Assembly: GCF_001865995.1 (NCBI RefSeq)
Contig: NZ_MLQQ01000045.1
Location: forward strand, 39,447 to 103,446
From: Anaerobacillus arseniciselenatis
GTDB taxonomy: Bacteria > Bacillota > Bacilli > Bacillales > Anaerobacillaceae
DNA length: 64,000 bases
Direction of reading: 5' to 3'
Shown: in pieces, positions 17,180-25,773 of the stretch
Layout: each line of letters opens with the position of its first letter
How positions within the stretch are numbered: position 1 is the stretch's first letter
Program-made: the position numbers and the translations under genes
Notes under the pieces: generated by a model
What the model saw: the letters and a program-made list of their open reading frames with translations, nothing else
Databases searched by the model: none
Told to the model about the DNA's origin: nothing

Positions 17180-17203
17180 AAAAAAAGCGACCATAGGCCG
17201 CTT
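17180..17203 (-). terminator. Terminator overlapping the malR stop codon
   Basis: On the minus strand AAGCGGCC-TATG-GTCGCTT is followed by TTTTTTAG. It separates malKR from the downstream malic enzyme and maeN genes, so those probably have their own promoter in 17076-17180. Confidence 0.75.
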
Positions 17204-17909
17204 AAAAAAGGTTTTGAAACGTTGATTTACTCAAGTCTCTGTTGATGTATAGATAAACTGGTCTTCCAATTGCTCCGTAAGTCATTCTTTCTCCAAGGAC
17301 GCCGATTTCCAATAAATACTTAATATATTTCCGAACAGAAACTCGTGATACTTGCACTTGTTCTGCGATTTCATCGGTTGAAAAGGCCTCTTCATTTTTT
17401 TCAAGAATAGCTTCTACAATGACTTTAAGGGTATTAGACGTTAATCCTTTCGGTAAAGACATATGTTTTTTCTCATTTTGCATTAAAAAATTCCGATCTA
17501 ATTCTTCCTGCTTTAGGGACTTTTGGTTTTTAAGTAAATAATACTTTTCTTTATAGTTCGTAAGGGCTTGATTAAAACGTTCAAATTCAAATGGCTTAAT
17601 AATATAGTCTACCGCACCGTAGCGTAATGCAGTCTGGATCGATTCAACATCATCCGCCGCTGTTACTAGAATACAATCAATACTGCATTTGTTTTCCTTG
17701 CGAATATGTTGTAATAGTTGTAAACCATTCTTCCCTGCCATATAGATATCTAATAGCAGTAAATCAATTTGTTGTGATTTGATCACAACCTGTGCTTCGT
17801 TAAAAGACCTCGCCACTGCTACTAATTCAAAGCCTTCTATTTCTTGTAAGTAACGTTTATTCAATTCAGCTACCATTGGATCATCTTCTAAAATTAATAC
17901 TTTAATCAT
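17202..17909 (-). CDS. malR: Response regulator of malate two-component system
   Basis: 235 residues, the same length as B. subtilis MalR. The receiver domain (1-120) has the acidic pocket EDD near residue 8, the phosphorylated Asp in LLLLDIYM near 56, the Thr/Ala switch LVTAAD near 83 and the Lys in YIIKPFEF near 105. The C-terminal half is a CitB/DcuR-type winged HTH (STDEIAEQVQVSRVSVRKYIKYL). It overlaps malK by eight bases, so the two are translationally coupled. It probably activates malic enzyme and maeN when malate is outside. Confidence 0.92.
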   Translation of the reverse strand: MIKVLILEDDPMVAELNKRYLQEIEGFELVAVARSFNEAQVVIKSQQIDLLLLDIYMAGKNGLQLLQHIRKENKCSIDCILVTAADDVESIQTALRYGAVDYIIKPFEFERFNQALTNYKEKYYLLKNQKSLKQEELDRNFLMQNEKKHMSLPKGLTSNTLKVIVEAILEKNEEAFSTDEIAEQVQVSRVSVRKYIKYLLEIGVLGERMTYGAIGRPVYLYINRDLSKSTFQNLF

Positions 17910-19500
17910 GGAAATTCTCCTTTATTTCATATGGAACCTCAACAATAATGGTTGTACCAGTTCCTTCGAACGTATCTATCGTCAAGTTACCGTTGAGATT
18001 GTCAATACTTGCTTTAACGAGAGCTAAGCCATAGCCCCGCCCTTCTCCTTTGGTGGAAAAACCTTTTTCAAATATTTCCTCTAAATCCTCTGTTTTTATA
18101 CCTGAACCAGTGTCTTTCACTTCTACTGTTAAACGATTTTCATTAAGTTTTAAAATAACTTCTACCCTCTTGAAAGTGGAAGTTTCAACTGCTTCTATCG
18201 AATTATTTATTAAATTTCCTAAAATCGTTATTAACTCATGAATTTGATCGTCCGACTTTGCTATTGGGATTTTTTTAGTACTTCTAATCGTTAAATTCAC
18301 ACCGCATTCCTTAGCATAACTTAATTTACCTAATAAAAATCCTGATAGGACAGCATCTTGAATCTCAGCTACTTGTCCTATTTCATGATCTTTATGATTA
18401 ACTAATTCATGTATGAACGTTTTTAATTGGTCATAGGCACCGATTCGAATCATCCCTAGTATGACGTGAAGATTATTTTTCACCTCATGAGATTGGGCAC
18501 GAAGCGCGTCGACATATAGTTTTACACCTGATAATTGCTGGGCAATTTCTTTTACTTCTGTCTTATCTCTTAATGTTGAAATAGCACCAATGACTTTATT
18601 GTCTACAATAAGAGGAACGCGATTAACGATTAAAGAGATCTCGTTAATCGTTATCTCTTCACCAAGCTCCATTTCACCTGACTTTAAGACACGGTCCAGA
18701 CCTGTCATCGGTAAGTAGCTCATCACTTCCATGCCAATAGGATTGTTCGGTAACCCCGCTTTTTTGAACATTTTTTGAGCTGATTTATTGACGAGAGTTA
18801 TCCTCCCTTCTCGATCAACGGCGATGATTCCTTCGTGGACCGATTGCAGCATCGTATTTCTTTCTTCTAACATTTTTGCAATATGAGGGGGCTCCAATCC
18901 GTATAATGTTTTCTTTATGTAATTGGCAATAAATAACGCACCAATAAGTCCGAAAAGTAAACCAATTAATGAACCAATAATGACATTTCGATGATTTTGA
19001 TTAATAATTTGTTGAATATGCTCGATCGAAATTCCTACAGCAACGGCACCAATTTGTTCACCATCGTTGTTAATTACCGGTGTAAATGAGCGGAGCGACG
19101 TGGTAAGAGCTCCTTCAGATATAGAGCTGTACTCTTCTCTTTGGAAAACCGCATCCTCATCGCCACCCTCAAAAGGTAAACCCACTAGTTCACTATTTGG
19201 ATGAGAATAACGAATTCTATTCATATCCATTACCACGACAAAAAGAACCTCCGCTGACTGACGAACTTCATTGGCATATACCTGAACTTGCTCCACGTTT
19301 TCTTCTTCTAAACCACTTTGAACAATATTTGATTGGGCGACAATGCGAGCTACCGTAAGTGCCTTAGCTTCCTCATTATTCACACTGTTTTCGTTAATTG
19401 ATCTACTAACTAACAAATCAGTAATAATCAATGACATCAGCACGACAATACATACGAGCCAAATAATTATCGTGCGCATTTTAAACATTCTAATTAACAA
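17902..19500 (-). CDS. malK: Sensor histidine kinase of malate two-component system
   Basis: 532 residues (B. subtilis MalK is 533). Two membrane helices (about 8-28 and 170-190) flank an extracytoplasmic PAS-like (PASTA-less, CitA/DcuS) sensor with the SVIRYSHP-type region VVMDMNRIRYSHP near 92. A cytoplasmic PAS domain lies at about 215-320. The dimerisation segment contains the phospho-acceptor His in RAQSHEVKNNLHVI near 335, and the ATPase domain has NLINNSIEA (N box), DTGSGI and GRGYGLALV (G boxes). It senses a C4-dicarboxylate. Start ATG 19500 or the alternative Met at residue 5; ribosome site AAGGAGGAAGCC. Confidence 0.92.
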   Translation of the reverse strand: MLIRMFKMRTIIIWLVCIVVLMSLIITDLLVSRSINENSVNNEEAKALTVARIVAQSNIVQSGLEEENVEQVQVYANEVRQSAEVLFVVVMDMNRIRYSHPNSELVGLPFEGGDEDAVFQREEYSSISEGALTTSLRSFTPVINNDGEQIGAVAVGISIEHIQQIINQNHRNVIIGSLIGLLFGLIGALFIANYIKKTLYGLEPPHIAKMLEERNTMLQSVHEGIIAVDREGRITLVNKSAQKMFKKAGLPNNPIGMEVMSYLPMTGLDRVLKSGEMELGEEITINEISLIVNRVPLIVDNKVIGAISTLRDKTEVKEIAQQLSGVKLYVDALRAQSHEVKNNLHVILGMIRIGAYDQLKTFIHELVNHKDHEIGQVAEIQDAVLSGFLLGKLSYAKECGVNLTIRSTKKIPIAKSDDQIHELITILGNLINNSIEAVETSTFKRVEVILKLNENRLTVEVKDTGSGIKTEDLEEIFEKGFSTKGEGRGYGLALVKASIDNLNGNLTIDTFEGTGTTIIVEVPYEIKENFHD

Positions 19501-19616
19501 TGGCTTCCTCCTTTTTGGTAATTAAATAAATCATTTCATAATTTGTTTCATGCTTTGTGATTATTTTCACTTTGTGTTGCTTTCATGTCAAGAAATTTCA
19601 TTTTCCTTTTTTTGAG

Positions 19617-19668
19617 GTGTCACTCCCAGTGGGACGGGGGACAGGTCATGTCCCAGTTGATTCGCCCT
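19617..19668. repeat. REP-like palindrome with GTGTCACTCCC head
   Basis: GTGTCACTCCCAGTGGGACGGGGGACAGG then TCATGTCCCAGTTGATTCGCCC. It combines two of the window's repeat motifs in one unit. Confidence 0.65.
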
Positions 19669-19762
19669 TTTTCTACTACGTTAATTGGCCTCGTTTGATT
19701 AGTGGTGCCAAGTCCCGCCGAAACGAGTGTTTATTGTAATATTCATGCCTAGCCCCTACTAA

Positions 19763-19942
19763 GCGGACATACGTTCCGTTATTTTGTGAATTTTAGCTTT
19801 TTATTCGATTTCGAGGACATATGTTCCGTTATTTTGAAAAAAACAGCTCGAATCGATGTCGTTTTCAGCAAATAGAGGAACAGATGTCCGTATAGTTTTG
19901 AAATATAGGTATTTTCGATAAAATAACGTATCTCATGTCCGC
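19763..19942. repeat. 180-bp nested-palindrome repeat, copy 2
   Basis: GCGGACATACGTTCCGTTATTT...AACGTATCTCATGTCCGC, with inner unit GAGGACATATGTTCCG and mirror GGAACAGATGTCCG around AACAGCTCGAATCGATGTC. Apart from this and the REP unit, the gap 19501-20020 holds nothing I recognise. Confidence 0.92.
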
Positions 19943-20020
19943 ACACACTAACCACCACTGCTTCAAAAGCATAAATCTTTTTTTCTGACACTAATCATTG
20001 GTAGTATAAGTAATTAGTAG

Positions 20021-20242
20021 TTTAATAATGTTATTTTAAATATAATAAAAGATAATGATGTTCACCTCTACTCTCTTTCAAAATTCGAAAAAAGATATTT
20101 TACTTTTGACGATGGTACATGGATAGTTATGTTTGGAGAAGATGGATTGATGGAAACATGTATGATGGGAAATCCTAATAACTACTTTAAAAGTAATCCT
20201 GGATATACTTACCTAGGTAAAGTAAAGGATGTGTTAAAATGA
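20021..20242 (+). pseudogene. 5'-truncated gene, possible C-terminal toxin domain
   Basis: Open frame without any start codon in its first half (TAG at 20018). It encodes KRYFTFDDGTWIVMFGEDG, METCMMGNPNNYF and PGYTYLGKVKDVLK, a compact basic/aromatic domain. Its TGA overlaps the ATG of the next gene (ATGA), the usual arrangement of co-translated pairs. A small C-terminal domain coupled to an acidic partner is how polymorphic toxin tips and their immunity genes are organised, and tips are often found as orphan fragments. Family not recognised; the toxin reading is inference. Confidence 0.5.
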
Positions 20243-20574
20243 GCATTTATAAGCAGGACATTCTTAATTACGGTGAAGATGTCAATGATCTAGAAAATAG
20301 TCCATTCGAGAGCTTACGAATGTTACATGATAGAACTAAGATCCAAATGGTACTTGAAGAATTGGATTTTGATGAAAAAGTCCTCCTAGGGCGTTACGAC
20401 CTAAAATTAATTGAGAATGCTAATAGAATGGTGGAACATATAAGTAACGTGTACGACTTTGAACTTTCAGATGAAAATAACATTCCTCATGAACAGTGGT
20501 GGTGGCACCTCGATAAAATCGCCAGAGGGAATTTGAATTTCGGAGTGTCATCGGAGTTAGGGAAAGTAATGTAA
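20239..20574 (+). CDS. Hypothetical acidic protein, immunity-like
   Basis: 111 residues, not recognised by family. Acidic and probably alpha-helical: RTKIQMVLEELDFDEKVLLGRYDLKLIENANRMVEHI, then the aromatic PHEQWWWHLDKIARG near residue 86. ATG 20239 overlaps the stop of the truncated upstream frame. Acidic, single-domain helical proteins with Trp-rich patches directly behind a toxin-like tip are typical immunity proteins; this one would guard against the tip at 20021-20242. No membrane segment. An orphan immunity gene kept for protection against kin is one explanation; a plain hypothetical gene is the other. Confidence 0.55.
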   Translation: MSIYKQDILNYGEDVNDLENSPFESLRMLHDRTKIQMVLEELDFDEKVLLGRYDLKLIENANRMVEHISNVYDFELSDENNIPHEQWWWHLDKIARGNLNFGVSSELGKVM

Positions 20575-20616
20575 TATTTAGTGGCACCATCACTTTCCGA
20601 AATGTGCTACCTAGAA

Positions 20617-20667
20617 AAGTTAAGTGCCCGGGACAGGGGGACACATCGTCCCATTTGGTTCGCCCCT
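20617..20667. repeat. REP-like palindrome following AAGTTAAGTGCC
   Basis: AAGTTAAGTGCCCGGGACAGGGGGACACATCGTCCCATTTGGTTCGCCCC: the left arm of the 25-bp AAGTTAAGTGCC palindrome (as at 12327, 22203) joined to a GGGACAGG unit. A further GGGGACAAGGTACCTGTACCCCCGTCC unit lies at about 20808-20835. Confidence 0.65.
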
Positions 20668-20704
20668 CACCTTTTTGCAGATCTCATTTTTTGCAAAATA
20701 GTAA

Positions 20705-20743
20705 AAAGAACGTTAAAAGCTAGTGAAGCTATTAACGTTCTTT
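20705..20743. terminator. Hairpin, possible bidirectional terminator
   Basis: AAAGAACGTTAA and TTAACGTTCTTT are perfect 12-base arms around an AGCTAGTGAAGCT loop. The T run is poor on the plus side, so strength is uncertain. Confidence 0.5.
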
Positions 20744-20852
20744 GCTATGTGGCAAGTTATGATTAAAACAATTTTTTCTTTGCTCGTACTTGGCATCTAG
20801 CTGATATGGGGACAAGGTACCTGTACCCCCGTCCTGTGAATCCATATATTAC

Positions 20853-22073
20853 TTAATTTTTACAACATTTCTTATATTTTTTACCGCTACCACAAGGACA
20901 GGGTTCATTTCTGCCTGTCTTTTTGTAATTGCTCAGTTGTATAACTTTATTATCTTCGGCATTTGTACTAAATCGCGTTTCTTTTAGGGGCTGCAAATGT
21001 TTCTTTTCTAATTGATGGATTTCGTTTGGTGTATGGCCTTTTAAAATCCATGAACGCGTATGATTGTACAAATCCATTAGCCTGCCAGTTAAGTCTTGTA
21101 CAAACTCAAACGTTGGAAATTCAAAAACACTTTGCAAGTATTCAATTAGCTTGTTTGGTGGTGCTTCTTCTTTAATCAAACTTTCTAATTGAAGCCCTAC
21201 TTCCTCGAGCTCTAAATTTGAGATTTCATAATGATCTTTAAAAAACTTTAGCAAATCCATCATCGTCTTATTTTTTTCAAAATAAAATTCTTGAGAAGCT
21301 GCAATTAATTGATCTTTTGTAAATGATTTATAATCGATATTCGCTCTTTCTTTATGAGCTTTTACGATATCACTATGTGTAAAAATTCGAAAATCAACGT
21401 AACCATCATACGTCTCTTTTACTTGACCATGGTATTTGGCTGCAAATGAAAGTGTCGTAAAGAAGTTCATACGGTCAATTTTTGTACCTGTTAATTTTTC
21501 AACCTGCTTAGCAAGGTACGTGCTATCGACAACTCCATAATAATAAGTCATTCCATGTACTATACGTATGATTTCGGTATTTTCTTGAATCGCACGTTTT
21601 AACTCCGACCCGTCCGCATCTTTAAAAATTTGAATGAGTTCTGTTGGCATAAATAACACATTTTTATTATCGTATTTGCCGGGAAAAATCATACTATAAT
21701 CTCTGAGAATACTTATTTGTTTAAATGAAAGATCATAGTCGTATAGGAAACCTGAATGATTTACGATCTTTTTAATTAACTTATATCGCTCGTCATCTAA
21801 AAGGTAGAGTTTACTCGCAAACTTTTCCGGGACTTGCTTAGAAAGTTCTATTGCAAGCTCTTGCTTTCTTAAAGAACTTATACCTTGTAACTGGTAATTT
21901 TTCCTGATAGAGTCCAAATCATTTTTCGTTAAACTACTAAGAGCATTCAGAAGGTTACTCGACAGATTAATTGGTTTCCAAGATTTCTCCTCATGCCTCT
22001 CCTGTAAAGTTTTATGATGCACTTTGGCTCTCTCAACAGCATCCAGTAACATTTTTCCAGTTTTTCGATCCAT
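20853..22073 (-). CDS. SEC-C motif-containing protein
   Basis: 406 residues from ATG 22073, which has AGGAG seven bases upstream; a longer frame to 22157 has no ribosome site. The body is helical and rich in Lys and Glu: a Rho-N/SAP-like segment near 45-80 (LTKNDLDSIRKNYQL...LRKQELAIEL), then winged-helix-like stretches. The last 20 residues are the SEC-C zinc motif GRNEPCPCGSGKKYKKCC, as in SecA. SEC-C tails bind SecB or ribosomes in SecA, and occur on many uncharacterised accessory proteins. Exact function unknown. It lies alone, flanked by repeats. Confidence 0.8.
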   Translation of the reverse strand: MDRKTGKMLLDAVERAKVHHKTLQERHEEKSWKPINLSSNLLNALSSLTKNDLDSIRKNYQLQGISSLRKQELAIELSKQVPEKFASKLYLLDDERYKLIKKIVNHSGFLYDYDLSFKQISILRDYSMIFPGKYDNKNVLFMPTELIQIFKDADGSELKRAIQENTEIIRIVHGMTYYYGVVDSTYLAKQVEKLTGTKIDRMNFFTTLSFAAKYHGQVKETYDGYVDFRIFTHSDIVKAHKERANIDYKSFTKDQLIAASQEFYFEKNKTMMDLLKFFKDHYEISNLELEEVGLQLESLIKEEAPPNKLIEYLQSVFEFPTFEFVQDLTGRLMDLYNHTRSWILKGHTPNEIHQLEKKHLQPLKETRFSTNAEDNKVIQLSNYKKTGRNEPCPCGSGKKYKKCCKN

Positions 22074-22513
22074 ATTAATCTCCTCTATTTTTTTATTGAT
22101 AGAATCATATAAGGAGATTATACAATAATATGAAGCAAATATAAAAAGCGCCAGCAACGGCTGCGACAGTGTCGGTATCTTCTCCTAAATTTACAGCCTT
22201 TAAAGTTAAGTGCCAGGCACTTAACTTTTACAATCTATATTTCGTACTCGGGTACTCGGTGTCACTCCCCGAAGTCATGCGCCTCTCAATATAAAAATAC
22301 AGCCGACTAGATGGTCGACTGCTTTTTTAAAAATATATTCTTTTAACTCCATCTATGGGTTTTCGAAAGGTAAGTTTTTTGGAGTGAAATATTTAGAAGG
22401 TACTTCCGTGGCTATGAATTTACGTAACACTTTTTAGGGCATATACTACCATCCATTAATTTTTATTTGTTTTAATAATAAAAACTTCTTTTTCAAGTTT
22501 ATTAACTTTATCA

Positions 22514-22634
22514 GAGTGAATTTCATAATTACCAAAAATGAGCCACATCACGAAATATATAGTTTGCGAATGGTTTTGACGCAACTATATATTGATCTTA
22601 GTGGCGAAAATAATGAATTATGAAATTCATTGAG
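22514..22634 (+). repeat. Hairpin element E, copy 2 (inserted in duplicated gene)
   Basis: GAGTGAATTTCATAATTACC...GCCACATCAC, core ATATATAGTTTGCG/CGCAACTATATAT, TAGTGGCG...GAATTATGAAATTC. Copy A of the duplication reads TTATCAGTAATAAACCC where copy B has TTATCAG-element-TTATAAACCC, so the empty site is known. Confidence 0.92.
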
Positions 22635-22811
22635 TTATAAACCCAACGTCATTTATTCGCGAATCATTTGTTAATTCAAACTGTAGCCCAATGCCTTCTA
22701 ATTTTGCATCAACATTGTCAAAACGACAGTGCATTTCAGACCTTAAATTATTAATTTCAGTTTTCATTTCTTGAAATTCATGATTCATCTTTGTAAGTAG
22801 TTCAAAGATTG
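22627..22811 (-). pseudogene. Interrupted copy of the heptad-repeat coiled-coil gene
   Basis: Encodes FELLTKMNHEFQEMKTEINNLRSEMHCRFDNVDAKLEGI, then NDVGFIT and a stop supplied by the inserted hairpin element; the remaining 19 or so C-terminal residues of the intact copy lie on the other side of the element. Its 5' end lacks the normal start codon because the sequence switches to a GTGCCTGTCACTCC repeat. Both ends are therefore lost. Confidence 0.8.
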
Positions 22812-22821
22812 ATTCGTGCCA

Positions 22822-22870
22822 GTGCCTGTCACTCCTCGAAAATTCTTGTTTCACAGCGGCGTTTCACGGA
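22822..22870. repeat. GTGCCTGTCACTCCTCG / TTTCACAGCG repeat (copy)
   Basis: AGTGCCTGTCACTCCTCGAAAATTCTTGTTTCACAGCGGCGTTTCACGGA, matching 8186-8240 block by block. Confidence 0.7.
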
Positions 22871-22876
22871 AAGCAC

Positions 22877-22962
22877 AAAATGTTCTAACATTCAACTATT
22901 TCACACTACAACTGAAACGCAAAAACTGGCGTGATTTTATTAATAAACGGAATGAAGCTGCT
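22877..22962 (+). pseudogene. Rpn gene fragment
   Basis: AAAATGTTCTAACATTCAACTATTTCACAC... through AATGAAGCTGCT corresponds to 8798-8882 of the Rpn gene with a few substitutions (LTFNYFTLQLKRKNWRDFINK). Both ends are lost. Confidence 0.75.
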
Positions 22963-22975
22963 TTTCATACCAATG

Positions 22976-23206
22976 CTACTTCCCCAATTTGTTTTTTATT
23001 TCTTCTTCTGATAAGACTGGGTTATTTTCATTTAGAGCTTTTAGCAATTGTTTTTCTTCATCTGGGTCCGTGACCTCATAACAATCAGTTTCCTTTGAAT
23101 TTTCGACTTCCATCAATAAGAATCTTCGTTCACCGACCTGAATATACGAATTTCCAGATTGAACGACTTTTTTAATGTCTAAGTTATCAATTTTTATAGG
23201 TTTCAT
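22976..23206 (-). CDS. Small hypothetical protein, antitoxin-sized
   Basis: 76 residues, not recognised. The N-terminal half is beta-rich (IKKVVQSGNSYIQVGERRFLLMEVE), a pattern reminiscent of small DNA-binding antitoxins, and the C-terminal half is acidic and helical (DEEKQLLKALNENNPVLSEEEIKNKLGK). ATG 23206 has only a weak GGGTG ribosome site. A remnant of its 5' part recurs near 14474-14512, so it belongs to a family that has been copied in this genome. No toxin partner follows on the minus strand; an Rpn fragment lies just downstream. Confidence 0.5.
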   Translation of the reverse strand: MKPIKIDNLDIKKVVQSGNSYIQVGERRFLLMEVENSKETDCYEVTDPDEEKQLLKALNENNPVLSEEEIKNKLGK

Positions 23207-23639
23207 TTAAAACACCCACTTAGCATTTTTTATAATTATAAATGATTAAAGACAATTAATAAAGGATTGCTTGCCACTCTCCCGCATCGGTGTCACTCCC
23301 CGATAAAACAAATGCCAATACCCAACTGGGCGTTCTTTCACTTTCTGAAAAGGTCCCGAACCCCCACCAGTGCACGTCACATCTTATCTATAAAAAGGTG
23401 CCTGGAACTCAATGGGCATTATCCTAGTTGAAATTTTATTAGGTTTTTTGACGAAAACATGTTATGCTCTATCTAACCATTTTAATACTTGTATCATGTT
23501 TTCTTTGAGGCTGGCTAAAATGTCTAATCCATTAATTACGAAAATATAGACTCTTTCTTAACATTGGTCTATTTTTAAGTTTTAATTAGGATGCGGCATT
23601 AATTAGTCAGCTTTTTTGATACAATTCATTAACTAAAGA
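23207..23639. other. Gene-free gap
   Basis: 433 bases without a supported gene. It holds one GTGTCACTCCCCGATAA repeat head (about 23288) and an AAGGTGCCTGGAACTC stretch near 23396. The rest is AT-rich, with no coding frame or clear hairpin. Confidence 0.5.
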
Positions 23640-23672
23640 TCCAGCTTGCAGCGAACAGTCACAGCAAACAAG

Positions 23673-23792
23673 AAAAGCGCAAGGCGCCCGCCTATCGGCG
23701 AAAACCACTGGAAGGCCTGCCTGTAGCGGTCAGGTTTTAGACCGCAAGGGAAGGACTGAAGTGGTCGAGCCGATGGCGACTGAAGCTAGACA
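23673..23792. repeat. GC-rich structured repeat ending CTGAAGCTAGACA
   Basis: A GC-rich island in AT-rich DNA. Nested stems are visible: CGCC(T)ATCGGC near 23690 with GCCGATGGCG near 23769; CCACT at 23705 with AGTGG at 23760; and GCGGT...ACCGC around 23726-23745. The AAAGCGCAAGG head and GAAGCTAGACA tail recall a multi-copy intergenic element I know from Bacillus-type genomes. It precedes cspA's terminator. Could be a mobile repeat or a structured RNA. Confidence 0.6.
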
Positions 23793-23852
23793 GCTTTCGT
23801 GTTAAAATGTTATCCACAAATGATTTGTATTTATAATTTCCTGACAACAAAA

Positions 23853-23877
23853 AAAGGACTCTATAAAAGAGTCCTTT
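23853..23877 (-). terminator. Terminator of the cold shock gene
   Basis: AAAGGACTCT and AGAGTCCTTT are perfect arms around ATAAA; TTTTTTG follows on the minus strand, six bases past the stop codon. Confidence 0.9.
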
Positions 23878-23882
23878 AATAA

Positions 23883-24083
23883 TTATGCCTTGTTTACGTT
23901 AGTAGCTTGAGGTCCACGTTGACCTTGCTCAACGTCAAAAGTAACTTTTTGACCTTCATCTAAAGATTTAAACCCTTCGCCTTGGATAGCTGAGAAATGT
24001 ACGAATACATCGTCTCCACCTTCAACCTCGATGAATCCGAATCCTTTTTCTGCGTTAAACCATTTTACTGTACCTTGTTCCAT
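23883..24083 (-). CDS. Cold shock protein (CspA family)
   Basis: 66-residue OB-fold RNA chaperone with both nucleic-acid motifs: KGFGFIE (RNP1) and VFVHF (RNP2). Like B. subtilis CspB/C/D it begins [17 protein letters not shown] and ends with the GPQATNV strand. ATG 24083 has a GGAGGAAACA ribosome site. The leader upstream (24084-24229) is long and AT-rich as in other csp genes, where it controls cold-dependent translation, but no cold box is certain. Monocistronic, with its own terminator. Confidence 0.95.
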   Translation of the reverse strand: MEQGTVKWFNAEKGFGFIEVEGGDDVFVHFSAIQGEGFKSLDEGQKVTFDVEQGQRGPQATNVNKA

Positions 24084-24229
24084 GTTTGTTTCCTCCTGTG
24101 TGGATGTGTTCCACTATTTATTACTATTATTGCTCAATTATCAAAGGGGAAAAGTTTAAATACTAATTCTTTCCTTAAAGAACGAACAAAAATAATTCTT
24201 TTTTATAATAACAATTTAAATTCAAAATG

Positions 24230-25678
24230 TCAAGCTTTAATGGCTAAGCTAACCTTCAGTTTCTTTCCTTTGATCGTTGTATTTTCCATTGCTTCTAACA
24301 CTAACGAACCTTTTCCATTATGAATATCAACGTAGGTTAACGTATCTTGGATAGTGATAATCCCAATATCCTCTACCGTTACCCCAGGAATATTAGCAAT
24401 CGTTCCAACAAAATCTACTGGTCGAAGCTTCTTCTTTTTCCCACCACTAAAATGGAGCTTCATAATATCTTTATTTATCCGTGCCGTTTTATTATTTCTA
24501 ACGACTCGACGGCCACTAATTTTTTCATCAAAAGCAGCTTTTCCTCTAGAAATTGCCTCCTCACAAGGTGCCTCCATGAGCGGTATGGAAAAACCAATGT
24601 ACTTTTCGATCCCTTTAAGGGACTTCCCATCGTTTGGTGTAGCAAACGTAATCGCTTTTCCTTTATTACCAGAACGGCCCGTTCTTCCTGTTCGGTGAAC
24701 ATAACCTTCTTTTTCCATGGGTACGTCATAGTTAATGACTAACGATACATTGTCAACATCAATTCCCCTAGCAGCAACATCGGTCGCAACAAGATAACGG
24801 AAATTCCCCTTTTTAAAACCGTCCATGACGGAAAAACGGTTTTCTTGCTCTAATCCACCATGAAGTTTTTCACAAGAATAATTAGCAAGTTCTAATTCGG
24901 TAAACACCGAATCCACATGCTCTTTCGTATTGCAGAAAATAATACAACTGTCTGGATTCTCCACTACCGTTATATCTTTAAGGAGCGTTAACTTCCCTTT
25001 TGGGTTAACCTCAATTAAATGATGTTCAATCGAAGCAGTAGTAACCCCTGAAGACGCTGGCTCAATATGCTTAGGATTTTCCATATATTTATGACAAAGA
25101 TTTTCGACATCTTTAGGCAACGTTGCAGAAAACACCATCGTCACTCTGTTGGCAGGAAGTGCTTTAATAATCGCTTCCACAGCGTTGATAAAACCCATAT
25201 TTAGCATCTCATCTGCTTCATCAATAACGAGATAATTAATGTCATCCAATGCTAAGGTTTCTCTTTCCATATGGTCTAGTACCCGACCAGGTGTTCCAAC
25301 AACAACATGATTTCTTTGTTTCAATTCCTCTTTTTGTTTTGAGAAGGGCTCTTTTCCATAAACAGCCATGGCTTTGATCCGCTTAAATCTACCAATATTG
25401 GCGATATCCTCCCGAACTTGAACTGCAAGCTCCCTTGTTGGTGTGAGAATTAACGCTTGGGGCTTTCTTTCCTCCCAATTCATCATTTCACAAATAGGGA
25501 TTCCAAAGGCGGCCGTCTTCCCGCTACCCGTTTGAGATTTGACTACTAGATCTTCCTTTTTCATGGCTAGTGGAATTACTTCCCCTTGAACCTCTGTTGG
25601 CATTTCATATTTCATTAATGAAAGTGCGCGTTTTATTTCCTCACTTAACTGATACTCATCAAAACTTCGTTCACTCAT
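24230..25678 (-). CDS. dbpA: ATP-dependent RNA helicase DbpA (DEAD-box)
   Basis: 482 residues (B. subtilis DbpA/YxiN is 479). It acts in 50S ribosomal subunit assembly at 23S rRNA helix 92. Motifs in order: Q motif near 22-30, [11 protein letters not shown] (I) near 49, PTRELAVQ (Ia) near 82, [10 protein letters not shown] (Ib), VIDEADEM (II) near 152, FSATLP (III), [10 protein letters not shown] (VI) near 328. The C-terminal RNA-binding domain from about 405 ([22 protein letters not shown]) is the DbpA-specific RRM-like domain that recognises hairpin 92. No neighbour is clearly co-transcribed. Confidence 0.95.
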   Translation of the reverse strand: MSERSFDEYQLSEEIKRALSLMKYEMPTEVQGEVIPLAMKKEDLVVKSQTGSGKTAAFGIPICEMMNWEERKPQALILTPTRELAVQVREDIANIGRFKRIKAMAVYGKEPFSKQKEELKQRNHVVVGTPGRVLDHMERETLALDDINYLVIDEADEMLNMGFINAVEAIIKALPANRVTMVFSATLPKDVENLCHKYMENPKHIEPASSGVTTASIEHHLIEVNPKGKLTLLKDITVVENPDSCIIFCNTKEHVDSVFTELELANYSCEKLHGGLEQENRFSVMDGFKKGNFRYLVATDVAARGIDVDNVSLVINYDVPMEKEGYVHRTGRTGRSGNKGKAITFATPNDGKSLKGIEKYIGFSIPLMEAPCEEAISRGKAAFDEKISGRRVVRNNKTARINKDIMKLHFSGGKKKKLRPVDFVGTIANIPGVTVEDIGIITIQDTLTYVDIHNGKGSLVLEAMENTTIKGKKLKVSLAIKA

Positions 25679-25729
25679 ACCCTAACCCCATTTTTTTTAG
25701 TTTCTATTTAGGCTTTGTTAATGTTGGAG

Positions 25730-25762
25730 GTTCAAAAAGCTCAAAAACGGAGCTTTTTGAAC
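25730..25762. terminator. Bidirectional terminator between dbpA and the HEAT gene
   Basis: GTTCAAAAAGCTC and GAGCTTTTTGAAC are perfect 13-base arms around AAAAACG, with a short T run (TGTCTTTT) on the plus side. It ends the HEAT-protein transcript on the minus strand. Confidence 0.75.
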
Positions 25763-25773
25763 TGTCTTTTAAA

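Larger units (their letters stand above)
22203..22811. repeat. Segmental duplication, copy B (partner 12327-12945)
   Basis: Begins with the perfect palindrome AAGTTAAGTGCC-A-GGCACTTAACTT and follows copy A through the CAGCCGAC/GTCGACTG hairpin and into the heptad gene. It is broken by hairpin element E at 22514-22634 and lacks seven of the eight heptads. It ends at 22811, where a GTGCCTGTCACTCC repeat unit takes over. Confidence 0.85.

Noticed and set aside
20853..22157. SEC-C protein with an N-terminal membrane helix
   Set aside because: The hydrophobic 28 residues come from sequence upstream of the AGGAG-supported ATG at 22073 and have no ribosome site.
23207..23882. 6S or other housekeeping RNA gene
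   Set aside because: No closed long rod with a central bubble could be traced; the GC-rich part fits a repeat better.
24347..24742. Plus-strand frames opposite dbpA
   Set aside because: They lie within the conserved helicase motifs and have no independent support.
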